Origin: an uncultured Treponema sp.
GTDB taxonomy: Bacteria; Spirochaetota; Spirochaetia; Treponematales; Treponemataceae
DNA: 64,000 nucleotides
Reading direction: 5' to 3'
NCBI GenBank assembly: GCA_949299755.1
Contig: CASGBA010000005.1
Location: 62,001-126,000 of the forward strand
Part shown: in pieces, positions 52,344 to 60,722 of the stretch
Numbering within the stretch: position 1 is the stretch's first letter
How the letters are laid out: each line of letters opens with the position of its first letter
Notes under the pieces: generated by a model
The model's input: only the letters and a program-made list of their open reading frames with translations
Told to the model about the DNA's origin: nothing
Databases searched by the model: none
Position numbers and translations under genes: made by a program

Positions 52344-52778
52344 TTATTTTCTGCAGTGGGCGCAAATCCCCCAGATGAAGGTTTGGATTTTATTTGGTTC
52401 AAAACCACTTGGCAACCGGTCAAGTATTGCAGTATGTATTTCAGAAATATCCGTGAACGGAACATCATAAACTTCACCGCAGCATGAGCATTTAAAGTGC
52501 AGGTGATCTGTGGTATCCGCATCATAACGCATTTCATCGTTCTCAATGTTTATTGTTTGCACCAAATAATGTTCATAAAACAATCTGAGCGTGTTATATA
52601 CAGTAGTCCTGGACAATGTTGGAATTGAGGATGCCAATGCCGTATAAACAGTTTCCGCAGTCGGATGAATCGCATTATTACACAGATATTGGTATATCCG
52701 GATCCGTTGCAATGAAGGCCGTATCCCGCGACTGTTGAGGATGGAACTGATATCAATGTCTGTCATCTCAGAATACAT
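52344..52778 (-). CDS. Fur/PerR family metalloregulator
   Basis: 144 aa. The winged-helix DNA-binding half (RPSLQRIRIYQYLCNNAIHP, PTLSRTTVYNTLRLF) and the C-terminal dimer/metal half (DTTDHLHFKCSCCGEVYDV, then CAHCRK) give the two CxxC structural zinc sites of PerR-like proteins. ATG follows AAGGA by 6 bases. It lies directly downstream of the reverse rubrerythrin gene, so the regulator and its likely target form one transcript controlled by the double box at 53422. PerR is more likely than Fur because of this peroxide-defence partner. Confidence 0.9.
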   Translation of the reverse strand: MYSEMTDIDISSILNSRGIRPSLQRIRIYQYLCNNAIHPTAETVYTALASSIPTLSRTTVYNTLRLFYEHYLVQTINIENDEMRYDADTTDHLHFKCSCCGEVYDVPFTDISEIHTAILDRLPSGFEPNKIQTFIWGICAHCRK

Positions 52779-52813
52779 ACGGAATCCTTGTGGGTTTTAA
52801 ACCTGCAGCCATA

Positions 52814-52839
52814 CCGGAGCGGTGAAAACAACGCTCCGG
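52814..52839 (-). other. intercistronic hairpin between rubrerythrin and PerR genes
   Basis: CCGGAGCG / CGCTCCGG is a perfect 8-bp stem with a 10-base loop and no T run after it on either strand. It may slow 3' decay of the rubrerythrin message or partially terminate, lowering PerR relative to rubrerythrin. Confidence 0.55.
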
Positions 52840-52858
52840 CAGGACAGCTTGAAAAGAA

Positions 52859-53401
52859 TCAGCCGAAATAGCGTTTCAGCAAACCGGCAAAGCCGCATCC
52901 GTGACGGGCTTCGTCTTTCGCCATTTCATGAACAGTGTCATGAACCGCATCGTAATTTAATTCTTTTGCTTTTTTCGCAAGCATCAGTTTTCCCTCGCAA
53001 GCTCCTGCTTCCGCAGCGGCCCTGAGTTCCAGGTTCTTTTTGGTGCTGTTGGTTACCACTTCACCTAAAAGTTCAGCGAAGCGGGAGGCATGGTCGGCTT
53101 CTTCAAAAGCGTAACGTTTGAAAGCTTCTGCGATTTCAGGATAGCCTTCACGGTCAGCCTGGCGGCTCATGGCGATATACATGCCTACCTCAGTGCATTC
53201 ACCCATGAAGTTGTCTTTTAATCCCTGTACTACTTCCGGATCCAAACCTTTTGCAATGCCGATTTTGTGCTCGTCGGCGAATCCTGTTGACGCAACCCTT
53301 TCCTTGAATTTATCTTTTGTGGCTTTACACTGGGGACAACTGTCCGGAGCTTCATCTCCTGTGTGAACATAACCGCATACACTGCATACCCATTGTTTCA
53401 T
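52859..53401 (-). CDS. reverse rubrerythrin (NADH peroxidase type)
   Basis: 180 aa. The rubredoxin FeCys4 domain is N-terminal ([23 protein letters not shown]), and the four-helix diiron domain follows with [15 protein letters not shown] and the paired Glu/His ligands ([25 protein letters not shown]). The order rubredoxin-then-diiron defines reverse rubrerythrins, which reduce H2O2 in anaerobes. ATG follows AAGGAG. The promoter is overlapped by two adjacent PerR boxes, and the PerR gene follows in the same transcript. Confidence 0.93.
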   Translation of the reverse strand: MKQWVCSVCGYVHTGDEAPDSCPQCKATKDKFKERVASTGFADEHKIGIAKGLDPEVVQGLKDNFMGECTEVGMYIAMSRQADREGYPEIAEAFKRYAFEEADHASRFAELLGEVVTNSTKKNLELRAAAEAGACEGKLMLAKKAKELNYDAVHDTVHEMAKDEARHGCGFAGLLKRYFG

Positions 53402-53421
53402 AGTATACTCCTTTGTTTATT

Positions 53422-53453
53422 TTGTAATTATTACAATATTGTAATAATTACAA
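53422..53453 (-). promoter_or_regulatory. double PerR/Fur box, perfect 32-bp palindrome over the rubrerythrin promoter
   Basis: TTGTAATTATTACAA (53422-53436), TA, then TTGTAATAATTACAA (53439-53453). Each 15-mer is a 7-1-7 Fur-superfamily box, and the whole 32 bases are their own reverse complement. On the minus strand TTGACT (53461-53456), a 17-base spacer and TATTGT (53438-53433) form a promoter whose spacer and -10 lie inside the palindrome. Confidence 0.85.
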
Positions 53454-53547
53454 AAAGTCAATAAGATTAATGGAATTTTCAAAAAAAAGTCTTTTTTGTT
53501 TTCAAATTTTACAATAAAAGTGACGGTATAAAAGCTGGTTTTTCTTG

Positions 53548-53576
53548 TTGATTTTTATATTTCTTTATTATATAAG
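53548..53576 (+). promoter_or_regulatory. sodium symporter promoter, near-leaderless
   Basis: TTGATT at 53548-53553, 17-base spacer, TATAAG at 53571-53576. The predicted start is about 3 bases before the ATG at 53586. No ribosome site exists in the AT-rich interval. Confidence 0.4.
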
Positions 53577-53585
53577 TTAATAATT

Positions 53586-54980
53586 ATGGAAAATAAAATA
53601 TCAAGGCAACGTGAAAGCTTGAGTTCCCGTCTTGGATTCATATTTTTGTCTGCCGGATGTGCCATTGGATTGGGCAATGTATGGCGTTTCCCTTATGTGA
53701 CAGGGAAATATGGCGGCGCTTTATTTGTTTTAGTGTATTTGTTTTTTCTTCTTGCGCTCGGGCTTCCCATTATGGTTATGGAATTTTCCATAGGACGTGC
53801 TTCCAGACAAAATATAGGAAAGGCTTTCAAAAGCCTTGAAAAACCTGGGACAAAATGGCATCTTTACGGTCCTTTCGCTATTGCCGGCAATTATTTGCTT
53901 ATGATGTTTTACACTACCATCACAGGCTGGCTTTTGTACTATTGTTATGCTTCACTGACAGGAACATTTTCAGGACTGGATACAGCAGGTATCAATGTTT
54001 TTTTCGGTAAATTGTTGGCAAACCCTTTGCAACAGGCTTTTTGGATGATTCTTGCAGTTATTATCGGTTTTACGATTGTTGGAATCGGTTTGGAAAAAGG
54101 CGTGGAAAACATTACAAAAGTCATGATGGCTTGTCTGCTTGTTTTAATTTTAATTCTTGCGGTCCATTCTCTTACTATTTCAGGAAGCAGGGAAGGGGTG
54201 AAATTTTATCTTCTCCCTGATATTTCCAAAGCCAGGGAGTCTGGTTTCGGGGAAATGGTATTCGCTGCCATGGGACAGGCTTTCTTCACTTTAAGTCTTG
54301 GAATCGGTTCCATGGAAATATTCGGGTCTTATATTGAAAAGAAACATACCCTTACCGGGGAATCGATACGGATAATCATCCTTGATACTTTTGTGGCCCT
54401 TACCAGCGGGTTGATTATTTTCCCGGCGGCTTTCGCTTACGGAATAAATCCCGATGCCGGTCCCCAATTGCTTTTTGTTACAATGCCTAATATTTTCAAC
54501 AATATGCCAGGCAACCGGATTTGGAGTACGCTTTTTTTTGTTTTCATGAGTTTCGCGGCTTTGTCAACTTTGATCGCTGTGTTTGAAAATATCACAAGTT
54601 ATTGGATGGATGTACATAAATGGACAAGGGTGAGATCCTGTGTTTTCAATACCATCTCTGTTATAGTTCTTTCGTTGCCGTGTATTTTCGGCTTCAATAT
54701 CTGGGCAGGTTTCCAACCTTTCGGTGTGGGAACGAATATCCTTGATCTGGAAGATTTTTTTGTTAGCACAACTCTTCTTCCTTTAGGTTCTCTTATCATA
54801 TTGATTTTCTGTACCCATAAAATAGGTTGGGGATGGGATGATTTTATCAGGGAAGCGGACACAGGTTCAGGAATAAAATTTCCCCAAAAAATGAAATTTT
54901 ATGCTAAATGGATTTTACCGTTCATTATAACTTTTATTTTCATTGATGGATATATAAAAACTTTGGGGAAACTTTTTTGA
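53586..54980 (+). CDS. sodium-dependent neurotransmitter-symporter family (NSS) transporter
   Basis: 464 aa with about 11-12 membrane helices. The N-terminal LGFIFLSAGCAIGLGNVWRF and FPYVTGKYGGALFVLVYLF are the NSS helix-1/2 signature with the Na+/substrate site. MAAMGQAFFTLSLGIGSMEI-like helix 6 and GINPDAGPQLLFVTMP follow. It should import an amino acid or related solute with Na+; the exact substrate is unknown. It ends 10 bases from the convergent TSCPD gene. Confidence 0.93.
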   Translation: MENKISRQRESLSSRLGFIFLSAGCAIGLGNVWRFPYVTGKYGGALFVLVYLFFLLALGLPIMVMEFSIGRASRQNIGKAFKSLEKPGTKWHLYGPFAIAGNYLLMMFYTTITGWLLYYCYASLTGTFSGLDTAGINVFFGKLLANPLQQAFWMILAVIIGFTIVGIGLEKGVENITKVMMACLLVLILILAVHSLTISGSREGVKFYLLPDISKARESGFGEMVFAAMGQAFFTLSLGIGSMEIFGSYIEKKHTLTGESIRIIILDTFVALTSGLIIFPAAFAYGINPDAGPQLLFVTMPNIFNNMPGNRIWSTLFFVFMSFAALSTLIAVFENITSYWMDVHKWTRVRSCVFNTISVIVLSLPCIFGFNIWAGFQPFGVGTNILDLEDFFVSTTLLPLGSLIILIFCTHKIGWGWDDFIREADTGSGIKFPQKMKFYAKWILPFIITFIFIDGYIKTLGKLF

Positions 54981-54990
54981 TTTAATGGAA

Positions 54991-55230
54991 TTATTGCCGG
55001 CATCCTTTCAGGGCAGTTGCCAGCTGGTCAGGACAACTTGTTCGTTTTGATCCGCATTTTATTCCTTGAAGTTTGGAAATGACTTCTTCCACAGTCATTC
55101 CTTCAACAAGCTTTCCTATGCCTTTTAAATTGCCGTCACATCCACCATCGAATAAAACATTATGGACTTTCCCGTCCTTGATATCGTAAGTAATGCTGTA
55201 AGAACAAACTCCGGAAGTTTTGTATGTCAT
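54991..55230 (-). CDS. TSCPD domain protein (TIGR03905 family)
   Basis: 79 aa. The domain starts YKTSGVCSYSITYDIKDGKV and has FDGGCDGNLKGI, IKCGSKRTSCPDQLATAL, i.e. the TSCPD signature with conserved cysteines. The domain also occurs at the end of some ribonucleotide reductases and may bind a metal. As a free-standing small protein its role is unknown. ATG follows GGGGTATAT. Confidence 0.9.
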   Translation of the reverse strand: MTYKTSGVCSYSITYDIKDGKVHNVLFDGGCDGNLKGIGKLVEGMTVEEVISKLQGIKCGSKRTSCPDQLATALKGCRQ

Positions 55231-55313
55231 ATATACCCCTGATTATTTTATTCCGCAGTAATAAATTTTTATTTTTTTTTCAATCATTCTGTTTATTATT
55301 AAAGTCCGGATGC

Positions 55314-55338
55314 CTTTCAAATATTCAATATCTGAAAG
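55314..55338. promoter_or_regulatory. 25-bp palindrome upstream of the IdeS-like gene
   Basis: CTTTCAAATATT and AATATCTGAAAG flank a central C with one mismatch. It lies 14 bases upstream of the -35 of the IdeS-like gene. It is AT-rich and has no T run, so an operator is more likely than a terminator. Confidence 0.4.
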
Positions 55339-55352
55339 GATTTCTGTGACCT

Positions 55353-55380
55353 TTGACATATTTTTTTGTTTCATAATAAT
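55353..55380 (+). promoter_or_regulatory. promoter of the IdeS-like gene
   Basis: TTGACA at 55353-55358, 16-base spacer, AATAAT at 55375-55380. Confidence 0.55.
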
Positions 55381-55428
55381 AGAAAAGCATATGGTTTGCT
55401 GGATATGTTGATGGAAAGATGTATAAGA

Positions 55429-56832
55429 ATGAGGTTTTTGAAGGTTATATTTTTATGTGCGGCAGTTTTATTCCTTTCTGCCTGCTGTCATGCCACATCA
55501 TCATCTTCCGGTACGGCAGTTTCTTTCCCGGAAGTTGCTGGACGGCTTGTTTTTCACGGTAACGGCGCTGTTTCCGGTTCCATGGTTACCCTGAGCGGTC
55601 TCGCCGAAGGACAGGATCTGGCTCTGCCGGAAAACGATTTTTAGCGCAACTGATGCCGGTTTATCGGATGGGCTGTTACACCGGACGCCGAAACGCCGGT
55701 TTATTCGGACAGGTATCCCTTTTTTACCTATTATCCGGCTTACAATAAAGACCTTTACGCTGTCTGGGCTCCGGAGAAAGAAACGGTTACGGTTTCTTTT
55801 GATGCCAACGGCGGGGAAGGGGTGATGGCACCTCTGTATGCCCGGCCGGGACAGGAAGTCTGTATTCCGGCACCCGTCTTCAAGTCCCTTTCGCCTCTTT
55901 ATAAATGCGGCGACGGATTCGGAACAACACCCACCGACTATGTTTCCTACCCGACAGGGAGATATTTTTCCGTACAAGAGGATACCGTGTTTTACGCCAT
56001 CTGGCTTCCCGATCCGGATTATTCGGGAGGCAGTCTCCGTTACCGGGATACGGATGTTTGGGTAGACGGGATTTCCGTCGGCGCGGATGACTGGAAAGAA
56101 CTGAAATACCTTACCGGGGAAAATTTTTTCATGGCTGTCAGAAACGAAAACAGCGGCTGGTATGATGTTTACCAGGGTTTTAAAAATTACTGTTGGGCTG
56201 CCTGTGCCTCCAATGCCTTCCACTGGTGGTTTGACCGGAACAAATCATATCTGGAGCGTTACACCTATTCGGGTCCTTCTTCCCTCTATGGCGGTTTCGG
56301 GAAAAGCGATATATATGATTATTTTACCCGGTTCTGGCCGAATGAAGGAGGGTATCCTCCCGCCGGTTTCAACTGGTTTTTAATCGGGAACAGCACCGTG
56401 GAAGGCGGCGCCTTTTTCAAGGATGTTTTCGGAAACACAGGGCTTCAAACCGAATATACCACTCCCAAACAGAATAATTTTTCACTGTCTCTGGAAAAGG
56501 CTTTGTCGGCAGGGGAAATCATTGTTCTTCAGGTGGGCGAGGAACAGTTTGCCCATGCGGTTACCCTCTGGGGTGCCCGGTTCGACAAGGACGGCTTTGT
56601 CGACAGAATTTACATTACCGATTCCGCAACGACTGCCGACGGAGAATCTTTCGGTTACCCGGGGCAGGAAATGGGACTTATCAGACCATATGTCATCTAC
56701 AGCGGCGGGAATGTTTATTACTCGGATAAAATGACCAATGCCAACCCCATTCCGGTTTACAAAATATGGAGCTTTTCAACGGGAGAAAAGTACTGGGAAG
56801 CCTATTTTTCCGGAAACGGCAGTCAGGACTGA
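55429..56832 (+). pseudogene. IdeS/Mac-family (C66) cysteine protease lipoprotein, with two compensating indels
   Basis: Lipobox FLCAAVLFLSACC, then InlB-like repeat pieces (VVSFDANGG type), then a protease domain. Its motifs NYCWAACASNAFHWWFDRNK, FAHAVTLWGARFDKDGF, YITDSATT and IWSFSTGEKYW match streptococcal IdeS around its catalytic Cys, His and Asp. The first Cys (about residue 255) lies ten residues before the HWW histidine, as in IdeS. The frame is interrupted: one extra T in 55638-55642 creates TAG, and one T is missing at 55660-55662. The two cancel, so both halves are in the same frame. The catalytic part is open from 55822. Start at ATG 55429; 55411 is possible. Family proteins cleave immunoglobulin G. 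Confidence 0.8.
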
Positions 56833-56922
56833 AGTCTCCCGGCAATCCGGGAACGGAAGGGGCGGCTGACCGGCAGCCTTTATGGCTTTCCCAACTGCTT
56901 CCGTAATCCGGGGAATTGGTCT

Positions 56923-56966
56923 GGGAAAACGCCGGGGATTTATGCCGGTTTTTTCCCTGGTTTTTC
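56923..56966 (+). terminator. probable terminator after the IdeS-like gene
   Basis: GGGAAAACGCCGG and CCGGTTTTTTCCC form an imperfect stem followed by TGGTTTTT. The 56833-57075 gap otherwise holds only GC-rich short repeats and the next promoter. Confidence 0.55.
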
Positions 56967-56985
56967 TATCCGGAATATCCGGTTG

Positions 56986-57014
56986 TTGATGGGAGAATTT
57001 TTTTATGGTATCCT
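56986..57014 (+). promoter_or_regulatory. EFR1 gene promoter
   Basis: TTGATG at 56986-56991, 17-base spacer, TATCCT at 57009-57014. Confidence 0.4.
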
Positions 57015-57075
57015 GTTATTGCGTTGCGAACGATATAAGAATTGACGGTGTTTTAATAGGGCATAAGGATACAGC

Positions 57076-57882
57076 ATGGTTTTTTATTTTTCCGGAACAG
57101 GGAATTCAAAATGGGCGGCGGAAAGCCTTGCCGGTTTACTGCATGAAAAGACTGGGGATATTCAGGAACTAATCCGGGACGGAAATGCTCTTGAAAAACT
57201 CTCCGCCGGGATTCAGGGGGAAGAATTTCTAGGTTTTGTGTTTCCTGTTTACGCCTGGGGGGCGCCTGAAATTGTCACGGACTTTGCAAAAAAGCTGAAA
57301 AAATCTTCAGGAAATGCAAATAACCTTGGGGACGCTGCGGACAATCCGGAGGGAAAGACTTTCCCTTTCGCAGTGGCAACCTGCGGTGAAGAAGCCGGTT
57401 ATGCTCTGAAAAACTTTTCCAAAATTATTCCCTTAAAAAGCAGCTACAGTCTGGTGATGCCCAACAATTATGTGGTGGGTTCCGACCTGGAGGACGAAGG
57501 AACGGTTTTGTCCGTTCTCCGGAATGCAAAGGAAGAAGTTAAAAGAATGGCGGAAGAGCTTTCCGCAAAAAAAGAAGTGTACCGGGTACATGAAGGTTCC
57601 GCAGCCGGATTAAAATCAAGCCTGGTGAATTTCGGTTTTAATAAATTTGCAAGAAGCACCAAAAGCTTTTGTGCAACCGGTGCCTGCACCGGTTGCGGTT
57701 TATGTGCAAAAAATTGTCCTGCCTGCACCATCACAATGGAAAACAACCGGCCGGTATGGGGAGAAAAATGCTATCAGTGCCTCAAGTGCATCAACTGTTG
57801 TCCTGCCGCTGCAATCCAGTACGGCAAAGCCACTGAAAGCCGTGGACGGTACACAATAGAAAAATATTTGGAGAGATTGTAA
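57076..57882 (+). CDS. EFR1-family flavodoxin-ferredoxin protein
   Basis: 268 aa fusion: an N-terminal flavodoxin-like domain (FYFSGTGNSKWAAESLAGLL, FMN phosphate loop SGTGNS) and a C-terminal two-[4Fe-4S] ferredoxin (CTGCGLCAKNCPACT and CYQCLKCINCCPAAA). It is a soluble cytoplasmic electron carrier. No signal peptide, unlike several neighbours. ATG follows AAGGATACAGC. It is convergent with the redox cluster; a 7-bp hairpin GGTGTGA/TCACACC at 57896-57914 lies in the gap. Confidence 0.9.
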   Translation: MVFYFSGTGNSKWAAESLAGLLHEKTGDIQELIRDGNALEKLSAGIQGEEFLGFVFPVYAWGAPEIVTDFAKKLKKSSGNANNLGDAADNPEGKTFPFAVATCGEEAGYALKNFSKIIPLKSSYSLVMPNNYVVGSDLEDEGTVLSVLRNAKEEVKRMAEELSAKKEVYRVHEGSAAGLKSSLVNFGFNKFARSTKSFCATGACTGCGLCAKNCPACTITMENNRPVWGEKCYQCLKCINCCPAAAIQYGKATESRGRYTIEKYLERL

Positions 57883-58043
57883 GAGCGGGGATCATGGTGT
57901 GAATGAATCACACCGGCTAAATATAGCGGCAGTGGGAAAGCCAAAAATTCAATACTGCCGTAAAAAAATTACGGAAGTATTTTTTCAACACGGGACATAC
58001 GCTGCAACAGTACCTTGCCTTTCCGCCTGTCCCGGCGGGAGGC

Positions 58044-58775
58044 TTACTTCCTGCCGGTCGTCTTGTTACGATTGCTTCTGCCTCTCCCGGCGGAGACTGC
58101 AAGTTTTTTCAGGTAAAAACCGGCGGTTACCACAAGAATAGAGATGGCTGCGTGGTCTGCAAAGAAGCGGAGGGGCGGTTCTTCAAAATCCATGAACTTG
58201 AATTCTGTCAGCAGGAACATTTCGTTGCAAAGGTTCCTGCTCCTGAAAGCAAAAAGTCCGTAAAGGCAGACAGCCAGAAGCACCGCCCGAAAAAACCATT
58301 TTGTGACAATGGCAAGGGTGGCGGGCAGTGTTATTTTCTTTTTAATGCTTTTCTGTATCGCCGCCCAGTGGAAACCCAGGTGAAGGGATTCCAGCAGGAA
58401 AGTCCAGACGGTGGCAACCATGTGGAGCTTCCGCCCCAAACCGCTGTTGGTAAAATTGAGAAGGTAAAACACATCCCGGGAAAGCATCAAGGCGGAGGCA
58501 ATGGTGCACAGCATGGCGGCGCACAAAAGCAGGTTGCATACAGTCTGGAGACTCCGGCTCAAGGTGTATTTTCCCTTAAAAAGATTTTTGTACCACCGCC
58601 AGTTCAAACCGTTGTGGATAAAAAAGAGGATAAAAACCGCCGCCCCCAGTATTTCGTGGTGCAAGTTTTCAAAAAGGTGGTATCCCATAAGGAGCAGGAA
58701 CAGGACATACATTCCTGCATCCACGGTGATTCTGATTATTTTCACAATATGTGTGGTTGTTTTATTAGTGTTCAA
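58044..58775 (-). CDS. DUF4405 membrane protein, cytochrome b561-like
   Basis: 243 aa from a TTG start that has AAGGAG 6 bases upstream. About six helices carry histidines suited to haem ligation (LMGYHLFENLHHEILGAAVF, LFFIHNGLNWRWYKN, KLHMVATVWTFLLESLHLGF with HW). This fits the DUF4405 group, thought to pass electrons through the membrane. The C-terminus is basic. It is the last gene of the minus-strand redox cluster, 83 bases after DUF362. If haem is bound it could link cytoplasmic and periplasmic carriers, which is inference. Confidence 0.78.
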   Translation of the reverse strand: MNTNKTTTHIVKIIRITVDAGMYVLFLLLMGYHLFENLHHEILGAAVFILFFIHNGLNWRWYKNLFKGKYTLSRSLQTVCNLLLCAAMLCTIASALMLSRDVFYLLNFTNSGLGRKLHMVATVWTFLLESLHLGFHWAAIQKSIKKKITLPATLAIVTKWFFRAVLLAVCLYGLFAFRSRNLCNEMFLLTEFKFMDFEEPPLRFFADHAAISILVVTAGFYLKKLAVSAGRGRSNRNKTTGRK

Positions 58776-58858
58776 AACAAGCTCCTTTTGAAAAAATGGT
58801 TTCGTCTTTTGCGTCTGACGGCGGATGTTTGATTGTCCGGTATTGTTCCGGTACTGAT

Positions 58859-59824
58859 TCAGTCTATGTTTACCAGCCGGTACCGGCGGCTTCCGATGCC
58901 CAAAGCTTCTGCGTATTCCAGCACATTTGTCTGATGGTATTCCAGCCACCGTTGCTTTGTCTGTTGGTCAGCACCGGAACGGGAAAGGGTAAAATCCAGG
59001 GCGCATTGATCCAAAGCCACCACATCGGAAGAGGCGATAATTCCGATGTCTCCGATATTACGTGCTCCCCTGCAGGCATCATCCGGTTCAAAACTGTCCA
59101 GTACATTGATAAAAGCCCAGTTGGGATTGTAATCCACCGCCGCCTTGGCGGCATCTGCAAAAGAGCGGGCAAGGACATCGGGATCTGTTGCATGGTACCG
59201 GTTTGGATCCTTTCCACCGGAATGAATCAGATTTTTCCCGGATTTACTGGCAAGGCACAGGGAAATATTTTTTATGTTTCCGCCCATAGCTTCGATGTAG
59301 TGGAGCTTGAACCGGTGTACCGCAATCAAAGTGGTGTACTCGGCAAAATGGCTTCCGGTGCGGACATAGTCCAGCAGGTATCCGCCTTCCACCGGAAGAT
59401 CCATATCCCCGGATTCGTCAAGGATTTGTACTTTCCCTACATCGGAAAAACCGTGGACATCTGCCAGGGCGTAGTTTAAAGCGGAAGTCCAACGGTTGCC
59501 CGCCAGTCCGTTGCTGTCAATGAGCACACCGTCTGTTTCTTCCACCAATTCTGTAAGGAGTTCCGGGTCAAGGTACTGTTCGCCGGGGCCTCCGAAGGAT
59601 ACCTTTATCCCCACTTTTCCGGAAATGTCCTGTCCCAATGCTTTGTACACTTTCAGAAGTCCCTGGGGTGAAATATCTTTTGTAAAATACACCACCGGCG
59701 CGTTGGCGTTTTCTGTCTGCCATTCAAGCTGCCGGGCATTCAGCCACGGGATAAAAAATATCAGGTAAAGCAAACAGAGGGGAAACAGGCGGATTCCTGA
59801 CATAGTTAACAGTTTAAGTTTCAT
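58859..59824 (-). CDS. exported DUF362 family protein
   Basis: 321 aa. N-terminal hydrophobic signal (LFPLCLLYLIFFIPWLNA) without a lipobox. The body matches DUF362: VGIKVSFGGPGEQYLDPELL, GYLLDYVRTGSHFAEYTTLI and CRGARNIGDIGIIASSDVVALD. DUF362 proteins often accompany ferredoxins, but the usual CxxC ferredoxin cluster is absent here. The ATG overlaps the stop of the preceding carboxymuconolactone-decarboxylase gene by 4 bases, so translation is coupled. Biochemical activity is unknown. Confidence 0.85.
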   Translation of the reverse strand: MKLKLLTMSGIRLFPLCLLYLIFFIPWLNARQLEWQTENANAPVVYFTKDISPQGLLKVYKALGQDISGKVGIKVSFGGPGEQYLDPELLTELVEETDGVLIDSNGLAGNRWTSALNYALADVHGFSDVGKVQILDESGDMDLPVEGGYLLDYVRTGSHFAEYTTLIAVHRFKLHYIEAMGGNIKNISLCLASKSGKNLIHSGGKDPNRYHATDPDVLARSFADAAKAAVDYNPNWAFINVLDSFEPDDACRGARNIGDIGIIASSDVVALDQCALDFTLSRSGADQQTKQRWLEYHQTNVLEYAEALGIGSRRYRLVNID

Positions 59825-60705
59825 TTCGCTGCCTCAACAACGGCAAGGGCATTCAATGACCTAGGATATCCGATATAGGGTGTCATATTGAGTACAACCC
59901 GTGTGAGGAATTCCTTGTCGTTGCCAACCGCTATATTTCCCGCTGTGTGGCTTTCAAGCTGGGATTCGCATCCACCAGCAGCTGCAAGAAAGCAGAAAGT
60001 TATAAGTTCCCGTGTCTTAATGTCAAGCCCTGTCCTTGTGTAATAATCACCGAAGCAGTTGGAAGCAAGCCATGAATTTACAGTCTGCCGCCAAGGGGAG
60101 CCTGTATTCCATCTTTCACGCATCCCTTCACCGAAAACATCAATCTGAATCTGGTTGCCTTTTTCCCTGCGGTTTCCCCGGGTGGTGGTCCCCTGGAATT
60201 CCAGTGGCAGTGAAATCCCCTGTTCTTTAAATACAGTGTTTGCCACAGTTAAAAAAGGCCGAACTTTACCAAAACCCAGATATGCTGTGGCTTGGTAAAT
60301 GATTTCTTTCACCTCCACTGGAGAGACACCCGAGTTTAAAGCAAAGTTAAGCATAACGGAAAATTCTTCCGTAGCTTGGATACCCAGAAGTGCGGCAAGT
60401 ACTACAACTGATCTTGTTTTTGGTTCAAGGGATACGTTTCCATCTGATAAAACTTCATCGTAAGCAAAGTTATAAAAATTATTCATAAACTCTGGATCGG
60501 TTTCGAAAAGTTCTCTGTCCTGTGCAAAACCATAACCGATTCCCATTGATTCCGTATTTTCTGAAGCAACATCAGTCAATTTACAGGCATCATTTTTCGC
60601 CTGTAAATCCATGTCTGTCATATCGGTTTTTCCGTTGGCACATAGAAATTGTGATAATCCGAACAGGAAAACCAGTCCTGCAAATGTAAGTTTTTTGTTT
60701 TTCAT
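59821..60705 (-). CDS. exported carboxymuconolactone decarboxylase family protein (two domains)
   Basis: 294 aa. Signal peptide LTFAGLVFLFGLSQFLCANG, then two CMD/AhpD-like helical domains. The first has VVLAALLGIQATEEFSVMLN and the second LITFCFLAAAGGCESQLESHTAGN with the motif histidine and a cysteine. The first domain lacks a CxxC pair. Many CMD proteins are alkyl-hydroperoxide-linked reductases, but an exported one is unusual. ATG follows GGGAG. It follows the flavodoxin gene by 17 bases. Confidence 0.87.
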   Translation of the reverse strand: MKNKKLTFAGLVFLFGLSQFLCANGKTDMTDMDLQAKNDACKLTDVASENTESMGIGYGFAQDRELFETDPEFMNNFYNFAYDEVLSDGNVSLEPKTRSVVVLAALLGIQATEEFSVMLNFALNSGVSPVEVKEIIYQATAYLGFGKVRPFLTVANTVFKEQGISLPLEFQGTTTRGNRREKGNQIQIDVFGEGMRERWNTGSPWRQTVNSWLASNCFGDYYTRTGLDIKTRELITFCFLAAAGGCESQLESHTAGNIAVGNDKEFLTRVVLNMTPYIGYPRSLNALAVVEAAK

Positions 60706-60722
60706 GTTTTTCTCCCTAATAT

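Noticed and set aside
55642-55644. In-frame TAG in the IdeS-like gene as a recoded (pyrrolysine) codon
   Set aside because: The sequence after it only makes sense in another frame, so a T indel explains it better. No pyrrolysine genes are visible.
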